Below are positions 54,981 through 64,000 of a stretch of 64,000 bases of DNA, piece after piece. Source of the stretch: Saccharomycodes ludwigii (taxonomy: Eukaryota; Ascomycota; Saccharomycetes; Saccharomycodales; Saccharomycodaceae); assembly GCF_020623625.1 (NCBI RefSeq), contig NC_060200.1, positions 1,232,501-1,296,500 of the forward strand, in the 5' to 3' direction. A program made the position numbers and the translations under genes. The notes below the pieces were generated by a model. The model did no database searches. It was given only the letters and a program-made list of their open reading frames with translations, and had not been told where the DNA came from. Each line of letters starts with the position of its first letter. Position 1 is the stretch's first letter.

Positions 54981-55474
54981 TTTATTTTTTAGATTCATAG
55001 AATTAGAATTAGAAGAAGAAGAAGAAGAAGAAGAAGAAGAAGAAGAAGAAGAAGAAAAGAAAAGGAAAGGAAAAAAAAACAGAAAAAAAAACACTTATAT
55101 AGTTGTATGTGTATGAATAGATCTTTTATGTATTGAGACATCAAAAAAAAAAATATTAATTACACATTCAATGGACTTACAAGTAAAAAAAAAAAAAAAA
55201 AAAAATTATGCAGTGATACTAACACAGAATACTCGTAATATAATAACAAAAATGTTTCAATTGGGACATAACTTAAAAAATATGGAATATATATATATAA
55301 AAAAAAAAAAAAAAAAAAAAATATGAGAGGAAATTAAAAACATCGAAAATAATAATAAATTTTTAAAACAAAGAGGGAAAAAAAAAAAAAAAATATAGTG
55401 TTTATATGTAACAAATGACAAAATATCTAGTAATAAATTCCGCCTAATTATATCTTGACAATCCCGTTTCTTCT
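54981..55474. other. Convergent 3' region, VMA2 / MDM36
   Basis: About 490 bases with an (AGA)n repeat at 55011-55056 and several A-runs near 55183-55205, 55301-55320 and 55378-55394. No gene. Confidence 0.65.
55011..55056. repeat. (AGA)n microsatellite
   Basis: About 15 AGA units beginning 31 bases after the VMA2 stop, so in its 3' untranslated region. Confidence 0.95.
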
Positions 55475-56989
55475 TTAATGTAGTGGATGCTGTTTTTGTT
55501 GTTGTAGACCATATAAATTATTCAGCACGCCACTTTTAAAAATGGGTTGATTCTTGTGAAGTAAAGGTGATGTCATGGGTGTGAAAATTCCAGGACTACC
55601 GGTAGTATTGCTGTCACCAACGTTATTTATTCCACCATGCTTATTATCATTAATGGTGTTTAATAGTGGAGAACCAGAAAAAAAAGGTTTAAACATAGAC
55701 ATAGGACTTGGTAAAGGGCTACATGCAGGATTTGTATTAAGATTACTCAATTTATTTGCGGAACCCATAGTACTGTTCGAAGAAGCAATATAAGAAGAAG
55801 GCTGTGAGATAACCGACTTTCTTTTATTAGTATTTTCAGTTGTGTTAGAGCCAGTGTTGGATTTTACATTTTTAATCTCCTTTTCTAGATTTTTTGCCTC
55901 ATCAAATGCTTGCAATAAAAATGGCAATTCATGTGTTAATGTAGTTCGTTCCATCATTAGCGAAACGTCAGTACCAGTAGAACTTACACTACTTGTTCTG
56001 CTATGCATATTAAGCTCAGCGCTTTTACTAATCGTAGCAGCGGTGGTAGAATTGCTATTTTCCAAGCTTGTTTCATCTGCATCATAGAAACAATCACCAT
56101 CCTCATCGTAATAATAATACTCCTCTAGCAACCAATCTATATTGGAAGCAGCATACATTGCCTCAATATCATTAAATAGCTTCATACAATCGTTAAAAGT
56201 TACATCGTCTTGATCCACTTCCGCTTGCTCTAGATTTTCCAATAAAACATTAATAAAACCCTTATATGCCTTGACAGTTTGGTCTAATTGAGCGTACCTC
56301 TTTAGCACCAAAGTTGTAGTGTTATCTTTACTTTCAATATCCTGCAGCGACTTAATTTTATCATTGATTAAAGTCAACTCGTATTCGATCAATAATAATT
56401 TTGCTTTCATGTACAATGAAGTTAGTTTGTTTTTTACATGCTTAACATTTATATTACACAATGACCAGCATTCCCATAATAAAACCATTCCATCATTCAT
56501 GTACATTATTGAAATGCCTTGCTGGCTGATAGTATTATTTATAAAGTCAGATATATTGGAATTAGTTAGAGAGTAAGAGTTTAGATTTTTGGAGAGTTTT
56601 TCTACTTTATCAATAATTTTCAAACTGATATCCTTATAAAATTCGTTACTGTAACTAGTACTATTGGGATCAAACCTTACTAAAATAGATTTAGTAAAAG
56701 TTTGAATATCCCATGATTTGTTTAGTTGGATTTTCAACTTAATTAAAATGGTATATAGATTGATTGCCGCATTGCATTGTTTTAAAATCATACGTTCGAT
56801 ATTATTGTTAGTGCCCGCTGATAGCGTATCCTGTTGTTTTATTATTAGACTACCTAATTGGTCTTTATAGATTAGTTCGTCTTCACTCTTGGTGCTAGAG
56901 CTGGTAATTTTATTTTTATTATAAAAATGTGACATGATGGGATCTACATAATGGGTAGCGTTGTTTATATGGCTGTTCTTGCTCATCAT
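55475..56989 (-). CDS. MDM36: Mitochondrial distribution protein Mdm36 (by position)
   Basis: 504 residues. It has no catalytic motif or membrane span that I can see. Residues ~60-300 look all-helical (MILKQCNAAINLYTILIKLKIQLNKSWD; YAQLDQTVKAYKGFINVLLENLEQAE), followed by an acidic stretch (YYYDEDGDCFYDADE) and a Ser/Asn/Pro-rich tail with repeated SPLL/SPLP motifs. S. cerevisiae Mdm36 (579 aa) is a helical cytoplasmic protein that promotes the Num1-Dnm1 link and mitochondrial anchoring at the cortex. Place and orientation, next to YPR084W and VMA2, equal YPR083W. I recall too little of the Mdm36 sequence to align it, so the name rests on synteny and general architecture. Two adjacent ATGs start the frame. 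Confidence 0.68.
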   Translation of the reverse strand: MMSKNSHINNATHYVDPIMSHFYNKNKITSSSTKSEDELIYKDQLGSLIIKQQDTLSAGTNNNIERMILKQCNAAINLYTILIKLKIQLNKSWDIQTFTKSILVRFDPNSTSYSNEFYKDISLKIIDKVEKLSKNLNSYSLTNSNISDFINNTISQQGISIMYMNDGMVLLWECWSLCNINVKHVKNKLTSLYMKAKLLLIEYELTLINDKIKSLQDIESKDNTTTLVLKRYAQLDQTVKAYKGFINVLLENLEQAEVDQDDVTFNDCMKLFNDIEAMYAASNIDWLLEEYYYYDEDGDCFYDADETSLENSNSTTAATISKSAELNMHSRTSSVSSTGTDVSLMMERTTLTHELPFLLQAFDEAKNLEKEIKNVKSNTGSNTTENTNKRKSVISQPSSYIASSNSTMGSANKLSNLNTNPACSPLPSPMSMFKPFFSGSPLLNTINDNKHGGINNVGDSNTTGSPGIFTPMTSPLLHKNQPIFKSGVLNNLYGLQQQKQHPLH

Positions 56990-57003
56990 TTTTTTTTATT
57001 TTG

Positions 57004-57039
<36 letters not shown>

Positions 57040-57323
57040 ATATATAATTAAATATATATTCGGTTTTTCTTTTATTATTGGTATATTTTGTTTATTATTA
57101 TCACTATTATTACTTGCAAAATTTTTTTTTTCTAATACAAGATATATAAATTGTAAAAAGTTATAACAGTTGTTATTTTTTTTTTAGATAGCTTTTGTTT
57201 GTTTTTTAATGAGTGGTGCGGGGGGGAAATACGAGAATGGAAATGTATTTTTCTTTTTCTTTTCTTTTCTTTTTTCTTTCTCTTCTTAATATTATATCTA
57301 CTACGGCTGTATACGGTTAATCA

Positions 57324-57341
57324 CATGATAATTTTATCATG
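57324..57341. promoter_or_regulatory. Inverted repeat CATGATAA-TT-TTATCATG
   Basis: Perfect 8-base arms with a two-base spacer, each containing GATAA. It overlaps ATCACATG (57320-57327), a match to the Cbf1/CDEI consensus. It may be a dimer-binding operator; no factor is assigned. Confidence 0.5.
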
Positions 57342-57352
57342 AGGGAAGAGAA

Positions 57353-57999
57353 AGGGGAAAAAGATAATTATATAATTGGGTGAATTATTTTGGTGTATTA
57401 AAATGGTTTCCATTCTATTAGGAAATATATTTGTATCGTATAGAATGCAATTTCGGTACAAATTATGTTCGGATATGGTAATCGGATAACCGCTTTATCC
57501 TTGAATATTAATATAACTTGATATTATAACAGTAAATTACAGATATTTGATCCGGGTAATATTAAAAGAAAGTAAGTTGGTTTTTAAAAGCAAAGTCTTT
57601 TTTTTTTTTTTTTTTTTTTGGTGTATTAAATCTTCTAGAACGTGAAGAGCAAATTAATAACATCAATAAATGCGTAATCCCATTTTTTTTTTATTTTTTA
57701 TTTTCTTAATTAATTACTTAACCAAGAAAAGCTTAGGACTGCCCCCCCCCGCCCCCTCGTAGCCCCTTTCTAATTACCATCTGGTGATTGTTGTTTATGC
57801 TTTAAAAACAACAACAACAACAAATAATATATATATATATATAACAATGTTGATGTCTTCTTACGTATCTTATTTGATAATGGCACTTAATTGTTGTCCT
57901 TCTCTGTCTTTTTTTTTTTTTTTTTTTTTTTGGACTTTTCACATGTACTTTCGTTCTATTTATGTTTTCTCTTTACTATCCCTGATTCCCCCTGCCCCT
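57353..57999. promoter_or_regulatory. Five STRE motifs (AGGGG/CCCCT) upstream of TPS1
   Basis: AGGGG at 57353-57357 and CCCCT at 57753-57757, 57763-57767, 57989-57993 and 57995-57999. Msn2/Msn4 bind this element in S. cerevisiae and induce TPS1 under stress. Five copies in otherwise AT-rich DNA, all upstream of TPS1, support conserved stress control; binding is inferred. Confidence 0.65.
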
Positions 58000-58021
58000 T
58001 CTTTTTCTCTTTTTTTTTTCC

Positions 58022-58066
58022 TTTTTCATCCTTTTCATCCTTTTCGTCCTTTTCATCCTTTCCATC
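58022..58066. repeat. 9-bp tandem repeat in TPS1 upstream region
   Basis: Five copies of CTTTTCATC (two with one change: CTTTTCGTC, CTTTCCATC), ending ~160 bases before the TPS1 ATG. Confidence 0.85.
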
Positions 58067-58227
58067 TTCTAATCTCTCTTTAGCATAAAACAAAAAAAAA
58101 GGTATAAATAACTGAAAAAAAAAAAAACTAGCAACTCCACTGGCAAAGAATAATAAATATAAGTACACAGAAATATAAATACCTAATACACACTGGTACC
58201 TACATATATACAAGCACAAACAGAACT

Positions 58228-59706
58228 ATGACTCAAAAAACAACAACTGACACTACAACCACTTCAAATAATACCAAAAAAATAGGAAATGTTATTGTAG
58301 TTAGTAATAGATTACCAGTAACTATAACCAAGGATGACACAACTAATCAATACGAGTATTCCATGTCTAGTGGTGGTTTGGTTACTGCTTTGCAAGGTTT
58401 AGCCAAACACACCACTTTCCAATGGTATGGTTGGCCAGGTAAAGAATTACCAGATGAAGATAAAAGCAAAGTTGTAAGTGATTTAAAAGAAAAGTTTAAT
58501 GCGATTCCAATTTTTTTGAGTGACGAAGTTGCGGATTTACACTATAATGGTTTCAGTAATTCTATTTTATGGCCCCTTTTCCATTATCACCCAGGTGAGA
58601 TCAATTTTGATGAAAATGCATGGTTGGCTTATAATGAAGCTAATATGAAATTTGCCATTGAAATAGTCAAAAATGTTAAAGATGGTGATTTAATTTGGGT
58701 CCACGATTATCATTTAATGTTATTGCCCCAATTGATCAGACAGTTGAAGCCCGAGTTGAAAAATATTAAATTGGGATTTTTCCTTCATACTCCATTTCCA
58801 AGTAGTGAAATTTATAGAATTTTACCTGTCAGACAAGAAATTTTAAGGGGTGTTTTAAGTTGTGATTTAATTGGTTTTCATACTTATGATTACGCAAGAC
58901 ACTTTTTGTCTAGTGTCCAAAGGGTTTTGGGCATAAACACCTTGCCCAATGGTTTGGAATATGAAGGTAGATTTGTTAATGTTGGTGCGTTCCCAATTGG
59001 TATTGATGTGGACACTTTCAGCGATGGTTTGAAGCAAGAACAAGTTTTGACAAGAATTGCTGACCTAAAAAAAATTTTCAAAGGCTGTAAAATTATTGTT
59101 GGTGTAGATAGGTTGGATTATATTAAGGGTGTTCCACAAAAATTGCATGCGATGGAGGTCTTTCTTAACGAACACCCAGAATGGATTGGTAAAGTTGTTT
59201 TGGTGCAAGTTGCTGTGCCAAGTAGAGGTGATGTTGAAGAATATCAATTTTTAAGAAGTGTTGTTAACGAGTTGGTTGGTAGAATAAATGGACAATTTGG
59301 TACCGTAGAGTTTGTACCTATTCATTTTATGCATAAGAGTATTCCCTTCAATGAATTGATTTCCTTGTATGCGGTGAGTGACGTATGCTTGGTTTCCTCA
59401 ACGAGAGATGGTATGAATTTGGTTTCTTATGAATATATTGCTTGTCAAAGTGAGAAGAAGGGATCCTTAATTTTGAGTGAATTTACGGGCGCTGCTCAAT
59501 CTTTGAACGGTGCTATTATAGTAAACCCATGGAACACTGATGAGCTAGCTGACTCAATTAATGAAGCCTTAACTTTGCCAGAAGAAAAGAAAGTGGCTAA
59601 TTGGGAAAAATTATATAAATATATTTCCAAGTACACATCTGAGTTTTGGGGGGAGAATTTTGTTCATGAATTAAATAACTTGAATAATAAAATACAAAGC
59701 AAATAA
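58228..59706 (+). CDS. TPS1: Trehalose-6-phosphate synthase
   Basis: 492 residues (S. cerevisiae Tps1 495). GT20 glycosyltransferase, joining UDP-glucose and glucose-6-phosphate. Visible motifs: VVSNRLPV (about 24-31), the donor-site WVHDYHLMLLPQL (from 157), HTPFPSSEIYRILP, GVDRLDYIKGVPQKL (from ~292) and RDGMNLVSYEYIACQ (near 394). No phosphatase domain is fused, as expected of Tps1 as opposed to Tps2. It makes trehalose for stress and restrains hexokinase on glucose. The upstream STREs fit stress induction. Position matches YBR126C. Confidence 0.99.
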   Translation: MTQKTTTDTTTTSNNTKKIGNVIVVSNRLPVTITKDDTTNQYEYSMSSGGLVTALQGLAKHTTFQWYGWPGKELPDEDKSKVVSDLKEKFNAIPIFLSDEVADLHYNGFSNSILWPLFHYHPGEINFDENAWLAYNEANMKFAIEIVKNVKDGDLIWVHDYHLMLLPQLIRQLKPELKNIKLGFFLHTPFPSSEIYRILPVRQEILRGVLSCDLIGFHTYDYARHFLSSVQRVLGINTLPNGLEYEGRFVNVGAFPIGIDVDTFSDGLKQEQVLTRIADLKKIFKGCKIIVGVDRLDYIKGVPQKLHAMEVFLNEHPEWIGKVVLVQVAVPSRGDVEEYQFLRSVVNELVGRINGQFGTVEFVPIHFMHKSIPFNELISLYAVSDVCLVSSTRDGMNLVSYEYIACQSEKKGSLILSEFTGAAQSLNGAIIVNPWNTDELADSINEALTLPEEKKVANWEKLYKYISKYTSEFWGENFVHELNNLNNKIQSK

Positions 59707-60568
59707 GGGAAAAGCAAGATAAAAAAAAAATGGAAAGACATGCAGACAGGAACTTATAAGTATATTTAGAAGGTGCTGGTTGGTGGATATGATATTTATT
59801 TTGTTTTAGTTGTATATATATGTACATATGTATATATTATAAGATTTTATTTTTGAGATGGGAATTGTTAAGATTGACAAGATTTGTGTGAATACTAATT
59901 AGGAAGTATGATAAAAGGTACCTTAGGTAAGGTGCTTGTGAAAGTATGGTATGATGAGTATAGATAACTTTAAAAAGGGAGTTACTCTGTTGGGGGATTT
60001 ATATATATATCTGTATGTGAATGTATGTATAATGTTAAGAGAAAAAAACTACATCAAGTACAAAATAAAAAAAAAGGGCAAAAAAAGAGAGAGAGAGAAA
60101 GAGAGAGAGAAAAAAATAAAAGGGCAAAAAAAAAGGAAAGAAAAAGAAAAAAAAAGAAAAAAAAAGCTCTTGAAGATAAAGAACGAGAGAAAGAAAGTTC
60201 GTTTTTAATTACCTTATTTATTTATTTATTTACTTCATTTTATTTATTTCATTTTAATTTATTCATTTTAACAATATTGACATTTGTTCAACACCTCAAA
60301 AAATCACAAGATTCCAATCTCTGCTCTACTATTTTCATTTTTTTTTTTTTTGTTTTTTTTTATATATAAAATTATTAAGATACACATACATATATATACA
60401 TATATATATATATATACAATAGTACCTACCAGCATCAGCTCTTTCTCATTTCCCTTTTTTCTTTTAAATACACAGCTAACATTCCTTCAGATTCATTCAC
60501 TTTATAACAAGTATTTCTTTAAAAATACAAAAAATACAAAAAACAAAAATATAGAAAGAAAAATAACT
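59707..60568. promoter_or_regulatory. TPS1 3' / PTC4 upstream region
   Basis: 860 bases without a gene. A nearly pure purine tract (about 60067-60167, with only a few C/T) rich in AG and A runs lies in the middle, followed by repeats of TTTA/TTCATT and a (TA)n run near 60399-60415. Confidence 0.6.
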
Positions 60569-61963
60569 ATGGGCCAAATTTTATCCAACCCATTAACCGA
60601 AAAAACCATATATTATCAACCTTTTAATGGAAATGACCCTTCAAAATATCTACAGTTTTTTTCAGGTGTTGGATCCATGAAGGGGTATAGAATGACGCAA
60701 GAAGACTCTCATTTAATTTGTAACGGTAATAATAACCATACTAAGCAATATTCTAATGAAGATGAATCACATAAAGATGAATTCACCGTTACTTTCAGAA
60801 ATCCATTTAATTCTGAGAAATTCAATAAAAAGGAAAAATTGAACATCTCAATGTTTGCTGTTTTTGATGGCCATGGCAATGAAAAAATATCAACCTATCT
60901 AAGCAAAAGATTAAATTATTGGATTAAATGGGCTTTAGAAAATCATAATTATAACAGGTATCCACCATCTGATACTAAGACTGAAATTAACAGTAAAGAG
61001 AAAAGGTGGTGTAGAAATTTCAATACTTTGCAAGGACTATTAGCACAGATATTCAAAGATGCATTTATTTATCAGGACCAGGAACTATATAAACATTTTG
61101 CTAAGATGCAATGTGGATCCACTGCTATTGTATTGATCATAGTCAATAGAAAAACCATCTACTGCTGTAACACTGGTGATAGCAGGTGTATATTATCCAC
61201 AAAACCAACAATTTCACAACAACAAAAAATCATGTCTTCACCTTTAAATAACAACAACCATACTGCTAATAATAAGGTAGGCGGAGTTAGAAACAAAATG
61301 CATCTACATCGTAGAAATAACAGTGACAATGTTAGTAACAACAGTGTTGCCAATAGTAATACCAAAACAGCTAACTATGAAGGTAACAATGCCACTCCCA
61401 GGTTGTCCTCCTCCGAGTTAGTACCATATCTAAACCATAAATATTGTTGTGTCAAAAGTCTAAGTTTTGATCATAAACCTCTACATATAGGCGAATTGAT
61501 AAGAATTAATGATAACGGCGGTGTTGTGTCACTAGGGAGAGTTGGTGGTGTGTTAGCGCTAAGTAGAGCTTTTGGTGATTTCCAGTTTAAGAAGAACAAT
61601 TTTGTGTATCACAAATCCATTCCTCAAGAACAGCAAGTTTCCGTGGAACCAGATGTTATAGTACATGAAATTGATTATAATAAAGACGAATTTCTGGTTT
61701 TGGCATGTGATGGTATTTGGGATGTCTATTCCAATAGAAATTTAGTACAGTTTGTTAGGTATCATTTAGCTTTAAATATTAAATTTGATGAAATTGTTAG
61801 GAAATTGTTAGATCGCGGTATTTCCTGTGCTGATAGTAATACTGGGGCTGGGTTTGATAATATGACAGTTATGCTAGTTGCGTTGAATAAACCTAATGAA
61901 TCACACGAATATTGGTATTCTAGGATTAAAAATAGGTTAGAAAGAGAAAAACGAATTGTTTAG
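60569..61963 (+). CDS. PTC4: PP2C-type protein phosphatase Ptc4
   Basis: 464 residues from the first ATG (S. cerevisiae Ptc4 393). The open frame further upstream has no ATG. The N-terminus MGQILSNPLTEKTI matches Ptc4 and fits the N-myristoylation pattern MGxxxS. PP2C motifs follow in order: YRMTQEDSH, FAVFDGHGNEK (metal-binding Asp near residue 100), STAIVLIIV, GVLALSRAFGDFQFK, LACDGIWDVYSN (near 380) and GAGFDNMTVMLVAL (near 430). An Asn-rich insertion of about 70 residues (around 215-290) explains most of the extra length. Ptc phosphatases use Mg/Mn and counter MAP kinases and similar signals. Place and orientation equal YBR125C. Confidence 0.95.
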   Translation: MGQILSNPLTEKTIYYQPFNGNDPSKYLQFFSGVGSMKGYRMTQEDSHLICNGNNNHTKQYSNEDESHKDEFTVTFRNPFNSEKFNKKEKLNISMFAVFDGHGNEKISTYLSKRLNYWIKWALENHNYNRYPPSDTKTEINSKEKRWCRNFNTLQGLLAQIFKDAFIYQDQELYKHFAKMQCGSTAIVLIIVNRKTIYCCNTGDSRCILSTKPTISQQQKIMSSPLNNNNHTANNKVGGVRNKMHLHRRNNSDNVSNNSVANSNTKTANYEGNNATPRLSSSELVPYLNHKYCCVKSLSFDHKPLHIGELIRINDNGGVVSLGRVGGVLALSRAFGDFQFKKNNFVYHKSIPQEQQVSVEPDVIVHEIDYNKDEFLVLACDGIWDVYSNRNLVQFVRYHLALNIKFDEIVRKLLDRGISCADSNTGAGFDNMTVMLVALNKPNESHEYWYSRIKNRLEREKRIV

Positions 61964-62705
61964 TCGCTTTATTCGTTGGTATCTTGATGATTTTTGGTCC
62001 TTTCCTCCTTCTTCGATTTAGATATTGGCATTTTTGTACCTTTGTTATTAGTTTATATATGCATAATATAATGACAATTATGATTTTTATTATTTTTATT
62101 ATTATTTTAAATGTTAGTTATTTTATAATTAAATAGATAGATAGATTTGTATGTAACTTAAAAATAAAAGATTTTTTTTTTATTTTTTTTTTTTTTTTTT
62201 TTGTTTTTATCAAAATATCTTGTAACATCTTGGTTCTTTGAACACTAATGTAACTAGTTTGATATATAGGTAAAAGGCATATCGTGACTAATATTTTCAT
62301 TGACACTTCTCGTAAACCATTGTTTACAGGGTCCAAAATAACGGCCTCTTAAAGCCAGTGAAATAAAAAAAAAAAATCAATAAATATAAACATTATTATT
62401 TTTTATGTATCAAATAACAATATATATATAAATAATATTTATCTCAAACTTGTGAACAAATATTTTACTTTGATTTCATCATTTGCTTCGTTCTATTCTT
62501 CTTATTATATATACATATATAACTATATTCGTGTATTCAAATTTTTTTTTTTGGTTTTTTTTGTTTTTTTTTGGTTTTTTTTCCCGCGATACTCCTTCAG
62601 CTTTTCGTAAGTTAATAAAAATAGTGTTTCTTTCAATCGATAAGTTAATCCCATACTTACATTTTAGAACTAATATCGACACCAATATTTACTCTAATCG
62701 AAGTA
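61964..62705. promoter_or_regulatory. PTC4 3' / TFC1 promoter region
   Basis: 740 AT-rich bases with T-runs (~62171-62202, ~62541-62581). No gene; a CCCGCG lies at 62582-62587, ~120 bases before the TFC1 ATG. Confidence 0.55.
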
Positions 62706-64000
62706 ATGAGCGCTGCACCTTCTAGATCAGGTTCACCAGCAGCTGCGTTAGTAGTTGCAGAAAATAATAATTCTATATACGCTAAAGAATATCCCTTGAA
62801 TGCTATCCCTCAAAATCTAAAATCTGTTGAGTTCCCACTATTTTTAAAAAATGATCAAAGTGTATCCAAGGTGATTAACAATATGTGCGGTGGCATCTAT
62901 AAGATTAATAGTGCTTTTAGGGAAAATTTAGACTACAGCACAGATAAATGTTTGGAGTTGTACTTGAATAAAAATGATAAAACAATTGACGGAAACAATT
63001 GGGATAATAATGGGGATAATTCTGAGAATGATTTTTTTAATGAGCATCCAATCATAGGTAAGTCTGACAACGATGAAAAGTTATTAATAAAAATAACAAT
63101 AACAAGAAAAAAAAAGAGTCAGACAGATGGTGATGCAAGTACCGGTACTTTACTGGATAACTTAAGAAGTTGTGAAGCTTTTAAAGTACAGCCTTTAGGT
63201 GTGATTAATAAAACAATAAAATTTAGATACATAAGTGATTTTCAAACCATTTTGGACAACAATAAAAGTGCTGTGGAGTACAATCAAAGTATAAATTCTC
63301 TAGATTGGGATAAAATTAAGACATTTGTCGAAGATATTCCTGATGAGGATCCTAGGCCATTTGAACCATTGTTTAATGATAAGAAAAAATATTATCTACC
63401 ACCACCTCCCAAATTTAGCATGGTCCATCTTCCCTTTATTTATGAATATAAGAAAAATCCATATAGTGATTCAAGAGGGGAAGACGTTAGAACTTCATAT
63501 TTGAAAAGTTATCAAATACAAATTTCAAGCAGATCAGATGTACCTGAGCAGCCACATCAAAAATTATTGGATAATTTAGCAATTGCGAAGGAGACAGGAG
63601 TCTACCCCAAAACAAATAAGGAATCCCAGTTCTATGAACAATTGTTAAAATGTGTTGAACATTTAGAAAATTTGTTTAATAAGAGACCAATTTGGCTGAA
63701 AAAACATTTAGAAGGTATTATCGTCAGCGATAATGAAACAAACAACAATAATACCGCTTGGGGCCCAATTTTGAAATTCGGTTTAGCAGTTGTTTCCTAC
63801 AGGTTTTTGAAAGGCCCTTGGAGAAATTCATATATTAAGTTTGGTGTCGATCCATATTCGAGTTTTTCATATGCCAAATACCAAACAGAATTTTTCAAGA
63901 TTGAAAAAAAAATATTGGATAGGCTATTATATGAAAAATATAAAAACGAAAAGAAAAACGTTAATGATCTTGTTGTCACACATCATGATTATAGCAGTAT
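62706..64000 (+). CDS. TFC1: TFIIIC subunit tau95 (Tfc1), 5' part
   Basis: 431 codons and two bases are present; the frame is open at the right edge (S. cerevisiae Tfc1 has 649). Early segments PLNAIPQNLKSVEFPLFLKND and IYKINSAFRENLDYSTDKCLELYL fit the N-terminal dimerisation part of tau95/GTF3C5. The diagnostic segment is NKRPIWLKKHLEG...YRFLKGPWRNSYIKFGVDP at about residues 321-380, conserved from yeast to human GTF3C5. Tfc1 is in the tauA module that contacts the A box of tRNA genes. Upstream ATG codons in this frame are absent. The acidic C-terminus is outside the window. Place and orientation match YBR123C. Confidence 0.93.
   Translation, partial: MSAAPSRSGSPAAALVVAENNNSIYAKEYPLNAIPQNLKSVEFPLFLKNDQSVSKVINNMCGGIYKINSAFRENLDYSTDKCLELYLNKNDKTIDGNNWDNNGDNSENDFFNEHPIIGKSDNDEKLLIKITITRKKKSQTDGDASTGTLLDNLRSCEAFKVQPLGVINKTIKFRYISDFQTILDNNKSAVEYNQSINSLDWDKIKTFVEDIPDEDPRPFEPLFNDKKKYYLPPPPKFSMVHLPFIYEYKKNPYSDSRGEDVRTSYLKSYQIQISSRSDVPEQPHQKLLDNLAIAKETGVYPKTNKESQFYEQLLKCVEHLENLFNKRPIWLKKHLEGIIVSDNETNNNNTAWGPILKFGLAVVSYRFLKGPWRNSYIKFGVDPYSSFSYAKYQTEFFKIEKKILDRLLYEKYKNEKKNVNDLVVTHHDYSS

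Larger units (their letters stand above)
56990..58227. promoter_or_regulatory. Divergent region MDM36 / TPS1 with stress-type promoter
   Basis: 1.24 kb without a gene; DIB1, next on the S. cerevisiae YPR track, is absent. Five stress-response elements, a dyad and a 9-bp tandem repeat, listed separately, suggest that most of the interval is the TPS1 promoter. Confidence 0.65.

Noticed and set aside
57318-57500. ATCACATG at 57320 as centromere element I, with CGG-containing sequence downstream
   Set aside because: No CDEIII in the right orientation follows; the site is better explained as part of the TPS1 promoter.

Overview
This is a gene-dense, visibly AT-rich stretch of a budding-yeast (Saccharomycotina) chromosome. 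The gene families (SHE3, RDS3, HSL7, AGP2, TPS1, MEC1, ATG14), intron-less genes, a tRNA-Val(AAC) that reads almost like the Saccharomyces one, and promoters full of poly(dA:dT) all point there. All identifications come from reading the translations; no database search was run.

The strongest overall signal is gene order. Two Saccharomyces cerevisiae regions are interleaved here, each in its own conserved order and with every orientation consistently inverted. The YPR track (left to right) is YPR097W, SYT1/YPR095C, RDS3/YPR094W, ASR1/YPR093C, NVJ2/YPR091C, YPR089W, SRP54/YPR088C, ASA1/YPR085C, YPR084W, MDM36/YPR083W. The YBR track is MEC1/YBR136W, CKS1/YBR135W, HSL7/YBR133C, AGP2/YBR132C, CCZ1/YBR131W, SHE3/YBR130C, ATG14/YBR128C, VMA2/YBR127C, TPS1/YBR126C, PTC4/YBR125C, TFC1/YBR123C. 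A single chromosome carrying both halves is the pattern expected of a lineage that did not undergo the whole-genome duplication. The low GC and long Asn runs would suit a Saccharomycodes-like or other AT-rich non-WGD yeast, but the species is not proven.

Layout: 0-3.4 kb, 3'-truncated PX-domain protein gene and tRNA-Val. 4-12.1 kb, Arf GEF (SYT1), spliceosomal RDS3, a RING protein resembling Asr1, and twinfilin, which breaks the YPR track. 12.1-14.3 kb, gene-free. 14.3-26 kb, lipid-transfer NVJ2, checkpoint kinase MEC1 and CKS1. 26-35.7 kb, HSL7 (PRMT5), ankyrin/DIL protein, AGP2. 35.7-38.7 kb, a second gene-free block. 38.7-49.2 kb, an orphan small protein, CCZ1, SRP54, SHE3, ASA1. 49.3-57 kb, degenerate Ras-like GTPase, ATG14, VMA2, MDM36. 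57-64 kb, TPS1 with a stress-type promoter, PTC4, and the 5' part of TFC1.

The genes are independent eukaryotic transcription units, not operons, but several are related: MEC1, CKS1 and HSL7 act in checkpoint and cell-cycle control, and ASA1 belongs to the ASTRA complex that shares factors with maturation of PI3K-like kinases such as Mec1. CCZ1, ATG14 and VMA2 serve the vacuole and autophagy; SYT1, NVJ2 and YPR097W serve membrane traffic or lipid transfer.

No mobile element, CRISPR array or clear centromere was seen. I found no obviously new multi-gene system. The most unusual items are a chain of upstream ORFs joined by TAATG before ASA1, a Ras-like protein without the NKxD motif, an Asr1 relative with no PHD finger, a long low-complexity insert inside the HSL7 beta-barrel, and an orphan 245-residue protein.
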